From the NCBI GenBank assembly GCA_023386365.1, contig JAEWJX010000109.1, forward strand, positions 47,744-111,743: a stretch of 64,000 bases of DNA, written 5' to 3'. The notes beneath the pieces were generated by a model that was given only the letters and a program-made list of their open reading frames with translations, did no database searches and was not told where the DNA came from. This DNA is from Actinomycetes bacterium (GTDB taxonomy: Bacteria > Actinomycetota > Actinomycetes > Actinomycetales > Microbacteriaceae). The position numbers and the translations under genes were made by a program. Positions within the stretch are counted from its first letter, which is position 1, and each line of letters begins with the position of its first letter. Below are positions 7,602-16,321 of the stretch, one piece after another.

Positions 7602-8591
7602 TCAGGACACCGCCTGCGCGAATCCGAGTTCGCTGTCGGCGAGATGGCGAAGATGCGGCGGGATGTCGCGGCCCTTGGCGACCATCGACCGTGCCCACAG
7701 ACGTCCGGCACGGTAGCTGGACCGCACCAGCGGTCCAGCGAGCACCCCGAGGAATCCCAGCTCCTCCGCCTCCTCCTTGATGTCGACGAACTCCTCCGGT
7801 CGCACCCACCGCGCCACGGGGAGGTGGCGCGGCGATGGCCGCAGGTACTGCGTCACGGTGATGATGTCGCATCCCGCATCGTGCAGTTCCTGCAACGCCT
7901 GACTGATCTCTGCCCGCTCCTCGCCCATCCCGAGGATGAGGTTCGATTTGGTGATGAGGCCCGCTTCGCGCGCCGCGGTGATGACCCCCAGGGATCGCTC
8001 GTACCGGAATGCCGGGCGGATGCGCTTGAAGATGCGGGGAACAGTCTCGACGTTGTGCGCGAACACCTCGGGGCGCGACGAGAAGACCTCCTGCAGCAGG
8101 TCGGGATTGCCCGAGAAGTCGGTCGCGAGGATCTCCACCCCCGTCCCGGGATTGGCGGCGTGGATGGCGCGAACGGTCTCGGCGTGCAGCCAGGCCCCCT
8201 CGTCGGGGAGGTCGTCGCGTGCGACGCCGGTGACCGTCGCGTACCGCAGACCCATGCGCGTCACGGACTCCGCGACGCGACGTGGCTCGTCGGTGTCGTA
8301 CTCGGCGGGCTTGCCGGTGTCGATCTGGCAGAAGTCGCAGCGCCGCGTGCACTGGCTGCCTCCGATGAGGAAGGTCGCCTCGCGATCCTCCCAGCACTCA
8401 TAGATGTTGGGGCAGCCCGCCTCCTGGCACACCGTGTGCAGGTCCTCAGATTTCACCAGCGACTGCAGTGCCGTGAACTCCGGTCCCATCTTCGCGCGCG
8501 TCTTGATCCACTCGGGCTTGCGTTCGATCGGTGTCTGGGCGTTGCGCACCTCGAGCCGCAGGAGCTTGCGTCCGTCGGGTGGCGTGGTCAT
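7602..8591 (-). CDS. lipA: Lipoyl synthase
   Basis: Radical SAM enzyme that inserts two sulfurs into protein-bound octanoyl groups. At 329 residues it is standard length. Both cluster motifs are visible: the auxiliary cluster C-x4-C-x5-C in CQEAGCPNIYEC and the radical SAM C-x3-C-x2-C in CTRRCDFCQ. The C-terminal RSSYRAG supplies the conserved serine ligand. The ATG overlaps the lipB stop by 4 nt, so the two are translationally coupled. Its product modifies SucB (lipoyl Lys43), encoded nearby. Confidence 0.97.
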   Translation of the reverse strand: MTTPPDGRKLLRLEVRNAQTPIERKPEWIKTRAKMGPEFTALQSLVKSEDLHTVCQEAGCPNIYECWEDREATFLIGGSQCTRRCDFCQIDTGKPAEYDTDEPRRVAESVTRMGLRYATVTGVARDDLPDEGAWLHAETVRAIHAANPGTGVEILATDFSGNPDLLQEVFSSRPEVFAHNVETVPRIFKRIRPAFRYERSLGVITAAREAGLITKSNLILGMGEERAEISQALQELHDAGCDIITVTQYLRPSPRHLPVARWVRPEEFVDIKEEAEELGFLGVLAGPLVRSSYRAGRLWARSMVAKGRDIPPHLRHLADSELGFAQAVS

Positions 8592-9253
8592 GCGAGCACC
8601 GCCGAGGAGTGGGCGAGGCTGCCCTCGAGGGCAGCCTCGAAACGCTCGATCACCCGGCTCGCGACATCCTCCGGCGTGACCGCCCGGCCGAGTTCGCGCG
8701 ACAGCGTGGTGACGCCGGCATCACGGATGCCGCAGGGGATGATCGCCCGGTACGGTTCGAGATCGTTGTTGCAGTTGAGTGAGAAGCCGTGCATCGTGAC
8801 CCCCTCGGCGACTCGGATGCCGATGGCGGCGATCTTGTCCGGCTGGCCGCCGACGCGTTCGATCCAGACGCCACTGCGTCCGGGGATCCGTTCTCCGACG
8901 ACGCCGAAGTCGGCGATCACGTCGATGAGGAGCTGCTCGAGACGTCGCACGTAGGCGGCGACATCGATCGGGTCCGCAAGGCGCACGATCGGATACCCCA
9001 CGAGCTGCCCCGGACCGTGCCAGGTGATCTTGCCGCCGCGATCCACGTCGATGACGGGGATGTCGCTGTCGACCGGCCGTTCATGGGGCTCGGTCCGCTT
9101 TCCGGCGGTGTAGACGGACGGGTGCTCCAGAAGGAGCACAGAATCAGGCGCCCGACCGCTCGCGACGGCGGCGTGCAGGGCACGCTGACGTTCGAGGGCC
9201 GTCGAATACGACACGGAGTTGGCGCTTAGCCCCGTGACGACGTAGTCGACCAC
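8588..9253 (-). CDS. lipB: Octanoyl-[ACP]:protein N-octanoyltransferase
   Basis: Transfers octanoate from acyl carrier protein to lipoyl domains, the step before LipA. It has 221 residues. Family motifs are GKRTEPHERP, the HGPGQLVGYPIV substrate loop and the catalytic cysteine in AIIPCGI. The GTG start at 9253 is supported by TAGGGT located 6 nt upstream, a leaderless arrangement. It overlaps lipA by 4 nt. Confidence 0.97.
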   Translation of the reverse strand: MVDYVVTGLSANSVSYSTALERQRALHAAVASGRAPDSVLLLEHPSVYTAGKRTEPHERPVDSDIPVIDVDRGGKITWHGPGQLVGYPIVRLADPIDVAAYVRRLEQLLIDVIADFGVVGERIPGRSGVWIERVGGQPDKIAAIGIRVAEGVTMHGFSLNCNNDLEPYRAIIPCGIRDAGVTTLSRELGRAVTPEDVASRVIERFEAALEGSLAHSSAVLA

Positions 9254-9259
9254 ATGTCC

Positions 9260-9265
9260 ACCCTA
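9260..9265 (-). promoter_or_regulatory. -10 element (TAGGGT) of lipB, leaderless layout
   Basis: TAGGGT, then GGACAT, then the GTG start of lipB on the minus strand. The 6-nt spacing puts the transcription start at the initiation codon. Confidence 0.6.
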
Positions 9266-9360
9266 TCCGCCGATCCTCCCGAGCGTCGCGAGGGGCGCGC
9301 TGTCCCCGGACGGTGTAGGGGCCGGCGCCGGATGGCACCCGCTGACCCGATGGTGGTCCC

Positions 9361-10722
9361 GTGCACGAAGAACTGGTTGCGCCCGATGGGGTGAGAATCG
9401 TGAGGGTGCTCGAACGCGAGACGCACCTCGAACGACTCCTCGTCCACGTCGAGGGCGAGACGGCGGCTGCGGCTGAGGTCGTGCGTGCGCGCGGGAAAGA
9501 CGGGGTCGAGCGGATGCGTCAGCTGTTGGTGGTGCTCGATCGTCTTCAGCCGGCGGGCATCGGCGGCCTTGTCGACGTATTCGATGATGTCCACGGTCCC
9601 GCACTGCTCCTCCTGCACCAGCGCGGTGTCTCCGTCGCCGACACGATCGGCGTTCGGCCGACGTTGCAGGCGGGTGAGGCGGTTGCCCTGCTTGCGCCGA
9701 TCGCGACCGTCGTCGGTCAGATGCACGACGCCGGTGTGGCCCACGGGTCACTCGGCGCCGCGAGGCTCACACTGTGCCTCGACGGCCTCCGCATCGCGGG
9801 CCTCGAGAACGCGGTGGTGTTCGAACCGCGGGCACCCGAGGTGGTTCGAGAATCCGTCCCCGCCGTCGTACTCGACCGCGAGGCGGTCCGCGCCCTCGCG
9901 GCGGATGTGCTGGGCAGGGTCGCGGGGCCGCGTCGCCTTGCCGCCGACCAGCTTGCCCTCCGCCTCGACGAGGTGCCGGCACCCCGGGTGACACTTGCCC
10001 TGCTCGACGGCCTCGCCGACCTCGCCGCGGCGGTGCCCCTCACCCGGGAGGTGGGCTCACCGACCGGGGAGGTGGTCGTGCGGGTCGACGATCTACCTGC
10101 GCAGCCGGAGGAGCGTGAAGGCGCCGTCGGTCGGGTTCTCTCGGGGCTGCTCGGAGGGGACATCTCCGTGTCTCTCACACGGGTCGCCGATCGGGTTCGC
10201 ACCGCGATCGGGGCAGTGCCGCACGCGCGGAAGCGGCTCATCGTCGGCGGTGGCAGCGCGCTGGCGGTGGCGGCCCTGCTGCTGGCCTTGCTCCCGCCTC
10301 CCGTCCCGAGCGACGCGAAACGTGCAGAGACCTCACCTGCGCCGACGACGGCACCGGGCGATGACGCGTCGCGCAGCCCTCAACCGGACGGCGTGGCGAG
10401 CCAACAGGACGATCCGGTCGCATCCGTCCACCTGCTGCTGCAGACCCGGGAGCGGTGCTTCCGTGAGCTGTCGGTGCTCTGCCTCGACGACGTCGATCAG
10501 CAGGGCTCGGAGGCGCTCCGTATCGACCGGGAGGCGGTGCTCGCGATGCGGGACGGCGCCGAGGGCAGGGCGCCGGTCGTGGCATCCGGTGAGGTGCAGG
10601 TCATCGAGCGTCTCGGTGACAGCGTGCTCCTGCAGATCGACGCGGATACGGGACCGGCCTCGCTCCTCATGATGAGAAGCGAGGCCGGATGGCGTATCCG
10701 CGACTGGGTCGCGGTCGGTTAG
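9361..10722 (+). CDS. Pseudokinase-like membrane protein
   Basis: A 453-residue protein. The first 150 residues look like a decayed Ser/Thr kinase fold: PAGIGGLVDVFDD then GPALLLLH resemble the N-lobe and hinge, and MHDAGVAHGSLGAARL occupies the place of the catalytic loop, with His-Gly-Ser instead of HRD. No glycine loop, no catalytic Lys/Asp and no DFG are present. A single membrane helix (about 288-308) follows, then a Pro/Ser/Thr-rich stretch and an exported C-terminal domain of about 120 residues. A ligand-sensing or scaffold role is an inference. Its TAG stop overlaps the sucB stop. The GTG start is the first available; a later start is possible. Confidence 0.7.
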   Translation: MHEELVAPDGVRIVRVLERETHLERLLVHVEGETAAAAEVVRARGKDGVERMRQLLVVLDRLQPAGIGGLVDVFDDVHGPALLLLHQRGVSVADTIGVRPTLQAGEAVALLAPIATVVGQMHDAGVAHGSLGAARLTLCLDGLRIAGLENAVVFEPRAPEVVRESVPAVVLDREAVRALAADVLGRVAGPRRLAADQLALRLDEVPAPRVTLALLDGLADLAAAVPLTREVGSPTGEVVVRVDDLPAQPEEREGAVGRVLSGLLGGDISVSLTRVADRVRTAIGAVPHARKRLIVGGGSALAVAALLLALLPPPVPSDAKRAETSPAPTTAPGDDASRSPQPDGVASQQDDPVASVHLLLQTRERCFRELSVLCLDDVDQQGSEALRIDREAVLAMRDGAEGRAPVVASGEVQVIERLGDSVLLQIDADTGPASLLMMRSEAGWRIRDWVAVG

Positions 10723-12284
10723 ATGCCGAGGCTCCCGCGGAAGTCGCCCGCCTCGAGGCGAGCCTTCACCGCGCCGAGGAACCGGGCGGCGTCGGCACCG
10801 TCGACGATGCGGTGATCGTACGAAAGCGCGAGGTAGACCGTGGACCGGATGGCGATCGCGTCGGTACCGGACTCGCTGATCACGACCGGCTTCTTCGAGA
10901 CGACACCGGTGCCCAGGATCGCAACCTGCGGCAGGAACACGACGGGCGTGTCGAAAAGGGCGCCCCGCGAACCGGTGTTCGTGAGGGTGAAGGTGCCACC
11001 GGCGAGCTCGTCGGGCTTGAGCTTGTTGTCGCGGGTGCGCGCAGCCAGATCGGCGATCTGACCGGCGAGGCCCGCGATGTCCAGCTCTCCGGCGTCGCGG
11101 ATGACCGGGGTGAGGAGACCGCGCTCGGTGTCGACAGCGATCGAGATGTTCTCGGTGTCGGGGTAGACGATGTTCTCGCCGTCGACCGACGCGTTGATGA
11201 TCGGGAACGCCTTGAGCGCCTCCGCCGCAGCGAGAGCGAAGAACGGCATGAAGGAGAGCTTCTGGCCGGTCTTCTCGAGGAACTCGCCCTTGACCTCGTC
11301 ACGCAGCTGGGCGATACGAGTGACATCGGCCTCGACGACGGTCGTCAGCTGCGCTGTCGAGTTCATCGAGATGACGGCACGCTCGGCCACCACCTTGCGC
11401 AGACGGGTCATCGGAACGACGGTGCCGCGCAACGGGGATGCGTCGAGGGCAGCCGGAGCGGCAGCGGCCGGAGCGGCGGCAGGCGCCTCCACGGTCGGCA
11501 CGGCCGTCGCGACAGCCGCGAGCACATCCTGCTTGCGGATGCGACCACCGACACCGGTGCCGGTCACGTCACCCAGGGTCACGCCCTTGTCGTTCGCGAG
11601 CTTGCGGACGATGGGCGTCACGTAGCCTGCGTGCGAGGTCGTCGCGGGGCTGGCTGCGGGCGCCTCAGGAGCCGGGGCGGGCTCGGTCGCCGCAGGCTGC
11701 TCAGCTGCCGGAGCTTCGGCGGCGGGAGCTTCAGCTGCCGGGGCCTGCTCGGCGACCGGTGCCTCCTCGGCGTCCGGAGCCGGAGCTTCGGCGGCAGGCG
11801 CAGGCTGCTCGGCAACGGGCTGCTCGGCAACCGGAGCCTGCTCGGCAACGGGCTGCTCGGCAACGGGCTGCTCGGCAACCGGAGCCTGCTCCACGACCGG
11901 GGCCTGCTCGGCAATCGGGGCCTGCTCGGCAGCGGGCGCCTCGGCGACCGGTACCTCCGCTGCAGGTGCAGCTTCTTCGGCCGGCGCCTCGTTAGCGGGT
12001 GCCTCCGCGGCGGGCGCGTCAGCGGGAGCCGCGTCGCCCGAACCGGAACCGTCGCCGATGCGCACGAGCGGCGCACCCACCTCGACGGTCTCGTCCTCGG
12101 CGACGAGGATCTCCTCGATGACGCCGGCGACCGGCGACGGGATCTCGGTGTCGACCTTGTCGGTCGAGACCTCGAGCAGAGGTTCGTCGACCTCCACACG
12201 GTCTCCGACCTTCTTCAGCCAGCGGGTCACCGTACCTTCCGTGACACTCTCGCCGAGTGCCGGGAGGCTGACGGATTCGCTCAT
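10719..12284 (-). CDS. sucB: Dihydrolipoamide acyltransferase (E2) of a 2-oxoacid dehydrogenase complex
   Basis: E2 core protein of 521 residues. Domains in order: one lipoyl domain (1-80, lipoylated Lys43 in STDKVDTE); a 137-residue Ala/Pro/Glu linker (83-219); a peripheral-subunit-binding domain (about 220-258, YVTPIVRKLANDKGV); and the catalytic domain ending in LSYDHRIVDG with the His and Asp of the HxxxDG motif. Actinobacterial SucB/DlaT serves the 2-oxoglutarate and pyruvate complexes. An AAGGAG site precedes the ATG. lpdA lies immediately upstream on the same strand and supplies E3. The linker repeat is unusually regular. The specific substrate cannot be fixed from sequence alone. Confidence 0.93.
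   Translation of the reverse strand: MSESVSLPALGESVTEGTVTRWLKKVGDRVEVDEPLLEVSTDKVDTEIPSPVAGVIEEILVAEDETVEVGAPLVRIGDGSGSGDAAPADAPAAEAPANEAPAEEAAPAAEVPVAEAPAAEQAPIAEQAPVVEQAPVAEQPVAEQPVAEQAPVAEQPVAEQPAPAAEAPAPDAEEAPVAEQAPAAEAPAAEAPAAEQPAATEPAPAPEAPAASPATTSHAGYVTPIVRKLANDKGVTLGDVTGTGVGGRIRKQDVLAAVATAVPTVEAPAAAPAAAAPAALDASPLRGTVVPMTRLRKVVAERAVISMNSTAQLTTVVEADVTRIAQLRDEVKGEFLEKTGQKLSFMPFFALAAAEALKAFPIINASVDGENIVYPDTENISIAVDTERGLLTPVIRDAGELDIAGLAGQIADLAARTRDNKLKPDELAGGTFTLTNTGSRGALFDTPVVFLPQVAILGTGVVSKKPVVISESGTDAIAIRSTVYLALSYDHRIVDGADAARFLGAVKARLEAGDFRGSLGI
11800..11935 (-). repeat. Tandem repeat in the sucB linker
   Basis: Near-identical 15-18 bp units built on CTGCTCGGCAAC (plus strand) are repeated in tandem and encode alternating V-A-E-Q-P and V-A-E-Q-A-P blocks in the flexible E2 linker. 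Boundaries are approximate. Nucleotide identity between units is higher than codon bias alone requires, which points to recent slippage or unequal exchange. Confidence 0.75.
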
Positions 12285-12332
12285 CGGTGATGCTCCTTGT
12301 TCAGGCGTGTTGATCTAGCTTAGCCGTGCGAC

Positions 12333-13703
12333 TCAGCCGTGGAGGGGCTTCCCTGCGAGGGCCAGGAAGGCCTCGCCGAGCGCCTCGTTCTGAGTCGGGT
12401 GGGCGTGGATGTAGGGGGCGATGTCTTCGGGGTAGGCATCCCAGTCGACGACGAGCTGCGCTTCTCCGATGAGCTCGCCGACGCGGGCGCCGATCATGTG
12501 CACGCCCACGACCGGACCGTCGTTCACCCGGATCGCCTTGATGACGCCCGAGGTGCCGATGATGTGGCTCTTGCCGTTGCCGGCGAGGTTGTACTCGACG
12601 ACCGTCAGGTTCTCGGCGCCGTACTTCTCCTCGGCCTTCGCCTGGGTGAGTCCTACCGAGGCGACCTCGGGGTCCGAGTAGGTGACCTTCGGGATGTTGA
12701 CGTCCTCGACGTGGATCGGGTCGAGCCCGGCCAGCTTCTCGGCGACGAAGATGCCCTGTTGGAATCCGCGATGCGCGAGCTGGAGACCGGGGACGATGTC
12801 GCCGACCGCGTACACGCCGGGAACGGTCGTCTGGAGGTTCTCGTCGACGACGACGAAACCGCGGTCGAGCTGCACGCCGACCTCTTCGTAGCCGATGTTG
12901 GCCGTCAGCGGACCGCGGCCCACCGCGACGAGGAGCAGGTCGGCCTCGACGGTCTCACCGTTCTCAAGGGAGACGACGACGCCGGATTCGTTCTGCGTGA
13001 CGCCGGAGAAGCGCACGCCCAGCTTGAACTCGATGCCACGGCGACGGAACGCGCGCTCGAAGTGCTTCGAGATCGACTCGTCCTCGTTGGGAACCAAGTG
13101 GGGAAGGGCCTCGATGATCGTGACCTCTGCGCCCCAGCTCTTCCAGACGCTGGAGAACTCGACGCCGATCACGCCGCCGCCGAGGACGGCGACCTTCTTC
13201 GGCACGAAGTCGAGCGCGAGCGCCTGCTCGGAGGTGATCACGCGACCGCCGATCTCGAGCCCGGGCAGCGAGCGCGAGTAGGAGCCCGTGGCGAGCACGA
13301 CGTTGGTGCCCGTGATGGTCTGGTCGTCGACCTGAACGGTGTTCGGCGAGGTGAGGCGGCCCGTTCCTTCGATGGTGGTGATGCCGCGACCCTTGATGAG
13401 TCCCTGGAGACCCTTCCACTTGCCGGCGACGATGCCCTCGCGGTACGCGGTGACGGCGGCGATGTCGATGCCGCCGAACTGGCTCGTGACCCCATACTTG
13501 GCCGACTCGCGGGTGACATCGGCGACCTCCGCCGAGTGCAGCAGCGCCTTGGTCGGGATGCAGCCGACGTGCAGGCATGTGCCGCCGACCTTGTCCTTCT
13601 CGATGAGGGCTACGGACTTGCCGAGCTGGGCGTAGCGGAGGGCCGCGGCATAGCCGCCGCTTCCGGCTCCCAGGACGACGAGGTCGAAGTTCTGCTCGGA
13701 CAC
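12333..13703 (-). CDS. lpdA: Dihydrolipoyl dehydrogenase (E3)
   Basis: FAD flavoprotein that reoxidises dihydrolipoyl groups with NAD+; 456 residues. The start is GTG at 13703, 8 nt after a GGGAG site; the longer reading upstream overlaps pepA. Motifs: LVVLGAGSGGYAAA for FAD, the redox-active disulfide GGTCLHVGCIPTK, the NAD site VAVLGGGVIGVEFS, the second FAD site YAVGD, and the C-terminal catalytic HAHPTQNEAL (His-Glu pair). It lies 48 bp upstream of sucB in the same direction. Confidence 0.97.
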   Translation of the reverse strand: MSEQNFDLVVLGAGSGGYAAALRYAQLGKSVALIEKDKVGGTCLHVGCIPTKALLHSAEVADVTRESAKYGVTSQFGGIDIAAVTAYREGIVAGKWKGLQGLIKGRGITTIEGTGRLTSPNTVQVDDQTITGTNVVLATGSYSRSLPGLEIGGRVITSEQALALDFVPKKVAVLGGGVIGVEFSSVWKSWGAEVTIIEALPHLVPNEDESISKHFERAFRRRGIEFKLGVRFSGVTQNESGVVVSLENGETVEADLLLVAVGRGPLTANIGYEEVGVQLDRGFVVVDENLQTTVPGVYAVGDIVPGLQLAHRGFQQGIFVAEKLAGLDPIHVEDVNIPKVTYSDPEVASVGLTQAKAEEKYGAENLTVVEYNLAGNGKSHIIGTSGVIKAIRVNDGPVVGVHMIGARVGELIGEAQLVVDWDAYPEDIAPYIHAHPTQNEALGEAFLALAGKPLHG

Positions 13704-13801
13704 CGGAGAAACTCCCTTGCGCTTCACGTGTCGGAACCTCGCGAGATCGGTGGTGTCGCGAGGAGGGGAAGGGCAAGGTTTTCCTTGCCGCAACGACCCT
13801 A

Positions 13802-15295
13802 CTACGCGGTTGCCAGCTCCGCCGTCAGGGCGAGCATCGTCCGTACGGCGACTCCGGTCGGACCGCGGCCCGTGCCGGCGTACGGGGCACCCGAGTGGTA
13901 GGCCGGGCCCGCCAAGTCGAGGTGGGCCCAGCCGATCCGCGCACCGGGTCCGTCGCCGCCCGTGGTGCCGACGAAGCCGCGCAGGAAGTGGCCGGCGACC
14001 ATCATGCCCCCGGCCGTGTACCCGGGCTTCGCGTTCGTGAGGTCGGCGATGTCGCTGTCGAGCACGGACCGCAGCTCCGGCGGGAGGGGCATCGCCCACA
14101 TCGGCTCGTCGGACGCGGCGGCGGCGTCGAGCACCGCGCGGACCGCGTCGTCGTCGCCCATCACCGCCGTGGTGCGTTCCCCCATCGCGATGCGCGCGGC
14201 GCCGGTCAGCGTCGCGAGATCGACGATGAGGTCCGGGTTCTCTGCCGCCGCAGCCGCGAGACCGTCGGCCAGCACGAGCCGCCCTTCGGCGTCCGTGTTG
14301 GTGACCTCGACGGTGGTCCCGTTCCAGGTCCGCAGCACGTCCCCGGGGCGCAGCGCAGACCCGGACGGCATGTTCTCGGCGAGGCACAGCCAGGCGGTCA
14401 CCCGGATCGGGAGGGCGCGACGGGCCGCCTCGAGCACCACGGCGAGCGCGGTCGCGGCTCCCGTCATGTCGTACTTCATCGTCGGCATCGAGGTCGGCGG
14501 CTTGAGCGAGAGGCCACCGGAATCGAAGGTGATGCCCTTGCCGACGATCGCGAGGTGCTGGGTCGCGGTGTCCGGCGCGTACCGCACGACCATGAGCCGC
14601 GGCGGGCGCGCCGACCCCTTGCCCACGGAGAGGATGCCGCCGTAGCCGCCGGCATCGAGTTCGCTTTCGGTGAGTACCTCGATCGACACGTCGAGCCCGT
14701 CGGCGAGTTCGAGCGCCCGCTCGACGAACGTCTCCGGGTAGAGATCGACCGGGGGCGTGTTCACGAGGTCCTTCACGGTGTGCATGGCGGTGGCCGTCGA
14801 CGCCGCGCGTTCGGCGACTCCGGATGCGTCGAGTTCGTCGCCGACGTGCAGGACGAACCGCTGCGGGGGACGCTTCGCATCCGCGCTCTTGCTCTTGTAC
14901 GGCAGGTACGCGTACGCCCCGCTGGCGGCAGCCTCGAGGACGACCTCTGCGTTCGCCGTGTCCTCCACGGGAAGCGCGAGAGCGACCGACGTCACCCCGG
15001 TGCTGCGTCGCCCGGCGACGCCTGCTGCACCGCGCAGCGATTCTCGCGTGACCGCCGGACCCAGCCCGACGAGAGCGAAGGGTGCCGACGAGCCGTCGGT
15101 CGCCGGTGCGCGTCGGTACTCGTCGACCGCTCCGGTCACCTCGAGGGCGCCGAGCATGGCACGCAGCTCGGGGTAGGCATCCGCGGGCGCCGCCAGTTCC
15201 GCTCCGTCCGTGCCGCGGATCACGCCAAGAACGATGAGGTCGGCGTCGGTCGAGAGGGCGGGTGCGGTGCTGAGTTCCAGTGCGGCGACGGTCAT
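13802..15295 (-). CDS. pepA: Leucyl aminopeptidase (M17)
   Basis: Cytosolic M17 metallopeptidase, 497 residues, that removes N-terminal amino acids. Metal and catalytic motifs are intact: GKGITFDSGGLSLKP (Lys and Asp ligands), KYDMTGA and the signature NTDAEGRLVLADGL. The start ATG at 15295 is supported by TACCCT 6 nt upstream; in-frame sequence further upstream is the antisense of the PAC2 gene. It is divergent from that gene. Confidence 0.95.
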   Translation of the reverse strand: MTVAALELSTAPALSTDADLIVLGVIRGTDGAELAAPADAYPELRAMLGALEVTGAVDEYRRAPATDGSSAPFALVGLGPAVTRESLRGAAGVAGRRSTGVTSVALALPVEDTANAEVVLEAAASGAYAYLPYKSKSADAKRPPQRFVLHVGDELDASGVAERAASTATAMHTVKDLVNTPPVDLYPETFVERALELADGLDVSIEVLTESELDAGGYGGILSVGKGSARPPRLMVVRYAPDTATQHLAIVGKGITFDSGGLSLKPPTSMPTMKYDMTGAATALAVVLEAARRALPIRVTAWLCLAENMPSGSALRPGDVLRTWNGTTVEVTNTDAEGRLVLADGLAAAAAENPDLIVDLATLTGAARIAMGERTTAVMGDDDAVRAVLDAAAASDEPMWAMPLPPELRSVLDSDIADLTNAKPGYTAGGMMVAGHFLRGFVGTTGGDGPGARIGWAHLDLAGPAYHSGAPYAGTGRGPTGVAVRTMLALTAELATA

Positions 15296-15301
15296 GCGGC
15301 C

Positions 15302-15307
15302 AGGGTA
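15302..15307 (-). promoter_or_regulatory. -10 element (TACCCT) of pepA, leaderless layout
   Basis: On the minus strand TACCCT, 6 nt, ATG 15295. The hexamer fits TANNNT but is less canonical than the other -10 boxes here. Confidence 0.45.
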
Positions 15308-15385
15308 TCCCTGCGCCCGACGACTGTTCGCTGTGAGCACCTTCGGGGGCCCGTCGCTATCCGGCAGCGCGGGACGGGCTGCTCG

Positions 15386-15391
15386 TAGACT
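15386..15391 (+). promoter_or_regulatory. -10 element (TAGACT) of the PAC2 gene, leaderless layout
   Basis: TAGACT, then CGTGAC, then ATG 15398. Six-nucleotide spacing and no room for a ribosome binding site. Confidence 0.6.
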
Positions 15392-15397
15392 CGTGAC

Positions 15398-16312
15398 ATG
15401 CAAGATCCGCGGTCGCTCTATGAGTTCGTCTCCGACGTCTCGGACGTGCCGACGGGCCTGCACCTCGTCGCAGGCCTGACCGGATTCACGGATGCCGGAT
15501 CGGCCGTCTCCCAGGTGACCGAGGCGCTGGCTGCCGGCGACGACGTGCGCGACCTGGTCGTCTTCGACAACGACGCCCTCCTCGACTACCGTGCGCGCCG
15601 ACCGATCATGTACTTCGACGAGGACCACCTGTCGGAGTACCGCCCGGCGAAGCTGGCGCTGTCGCTCGCCCACGACGAACTGCACCGGCCGTATCTGCTG
15701 CTCACGGGCTATGAGCCCGATTTCCGGTGGGAGGCGTTCACCGAGGCCGTGCTCGACCTGCTGCGCAGGTTCGAGGTCGCCGACACGACGTGGATCCATG
15801 CGATCCCGATGCCCACGCCGCACACGCGTCCCCTCGGGGTCACGGTGAGCGGCAACCGCTCCGAGTTGACGGACGCCTACTCGGTCTGGCGCCCGCGCAC
15901 CCAGGTGCCCGGCAACGTGCTGCACCTGCTCGAGTACCGGCTCCAGGAGGCCGACCACCCGACCGCGGGCTTCGTCCTCCTCGTCCCGCATTACCTGGCC
16001 GACACCGAGTACCCGCTCGCAGCTGTCGCGGGTCTGGAGAGCGTGAGCGCGGCGACGGGCCTGATCTTCCCCACCGACGAGCTGCGTGAGCAGGGGCGCG
16101 AGTTCACCCAGAAGGTCGAGGAGCAGGTCGCGGGCAACGCCGAGCTGGAGCGCCTGGTGGCGACGCTCGAAGAGCGTCACGACAGCTACATGCAGGAGAA
16201 CCCGCTGCCGTCGCCCCTGGTCGACGAGGACGGCGAGTTGCCGAACGCGGATGCCATCGCGGCCGAGCTGGAGCGCTTCCTCGCGTCCCGTCGCGACGAT
16301 CCGCGGGCATAG
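15398..16312 (+). CDS. PAC2 family protein (proteasome-assembly-chaperone fold)
   Basis: A 304-residue soluble protein matching the actinobacterial PAC2 family: GLHLVAGLTGFTDAGSAVSQV at the N-terminus, IMYFDEDHLSEYRP, LLLTGYEPDFRWEAF and PHYLADTEYPLAA near the end. Eukaryotic relatives help assemble proteasomes; the bacterial role is not established. The C-terminal 60 residues are charged and helical (QKVEEQVAGNAELERLV). Its TAG stop is part of the -10 box of the next gene. Confidence 0.85.
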   Translation: MQDPRSLYEFVSDVSDVPTGLHLVAGLTGFTDAGSAVSQVTEALAAGDDVRDLVVFDNDALLDYRARRPIMYFDEDHLSEYRPAKLALSLAHDELHRPYLLLTGYEPDFRWEAFTEAVLDLLRRFEVADTTWIHAIPMPTPHTRPLGVTVSGNRSELTDAYSVWRPRTQVPGNVLHLLEYRLQEADHPTAGFVLLVPHYLADTEYPLAAVAGLESVSAATGLIFPTDELREQGREFTQKVEEQVAGNAELERLVATLEERHDSYMQENPLPSPLVDEDGELPNADAIAAELERFLASRRDDPRA

Positions 16313-16315
16313 CCT
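16310..16315 (+). promoter_or_regulatory. -10 element (TAGCCT) of the MFS gene, sharing bases with the PAC2 stop codon
   Basis: TAGCCT followed by GACGGA and GTG 16322. The first three bases are also the TAG stop of the PAC2 gene, so promoter and stop are the same sequence. Confidence 0.55.
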
Positions 16316-16321
16316 GACGGA

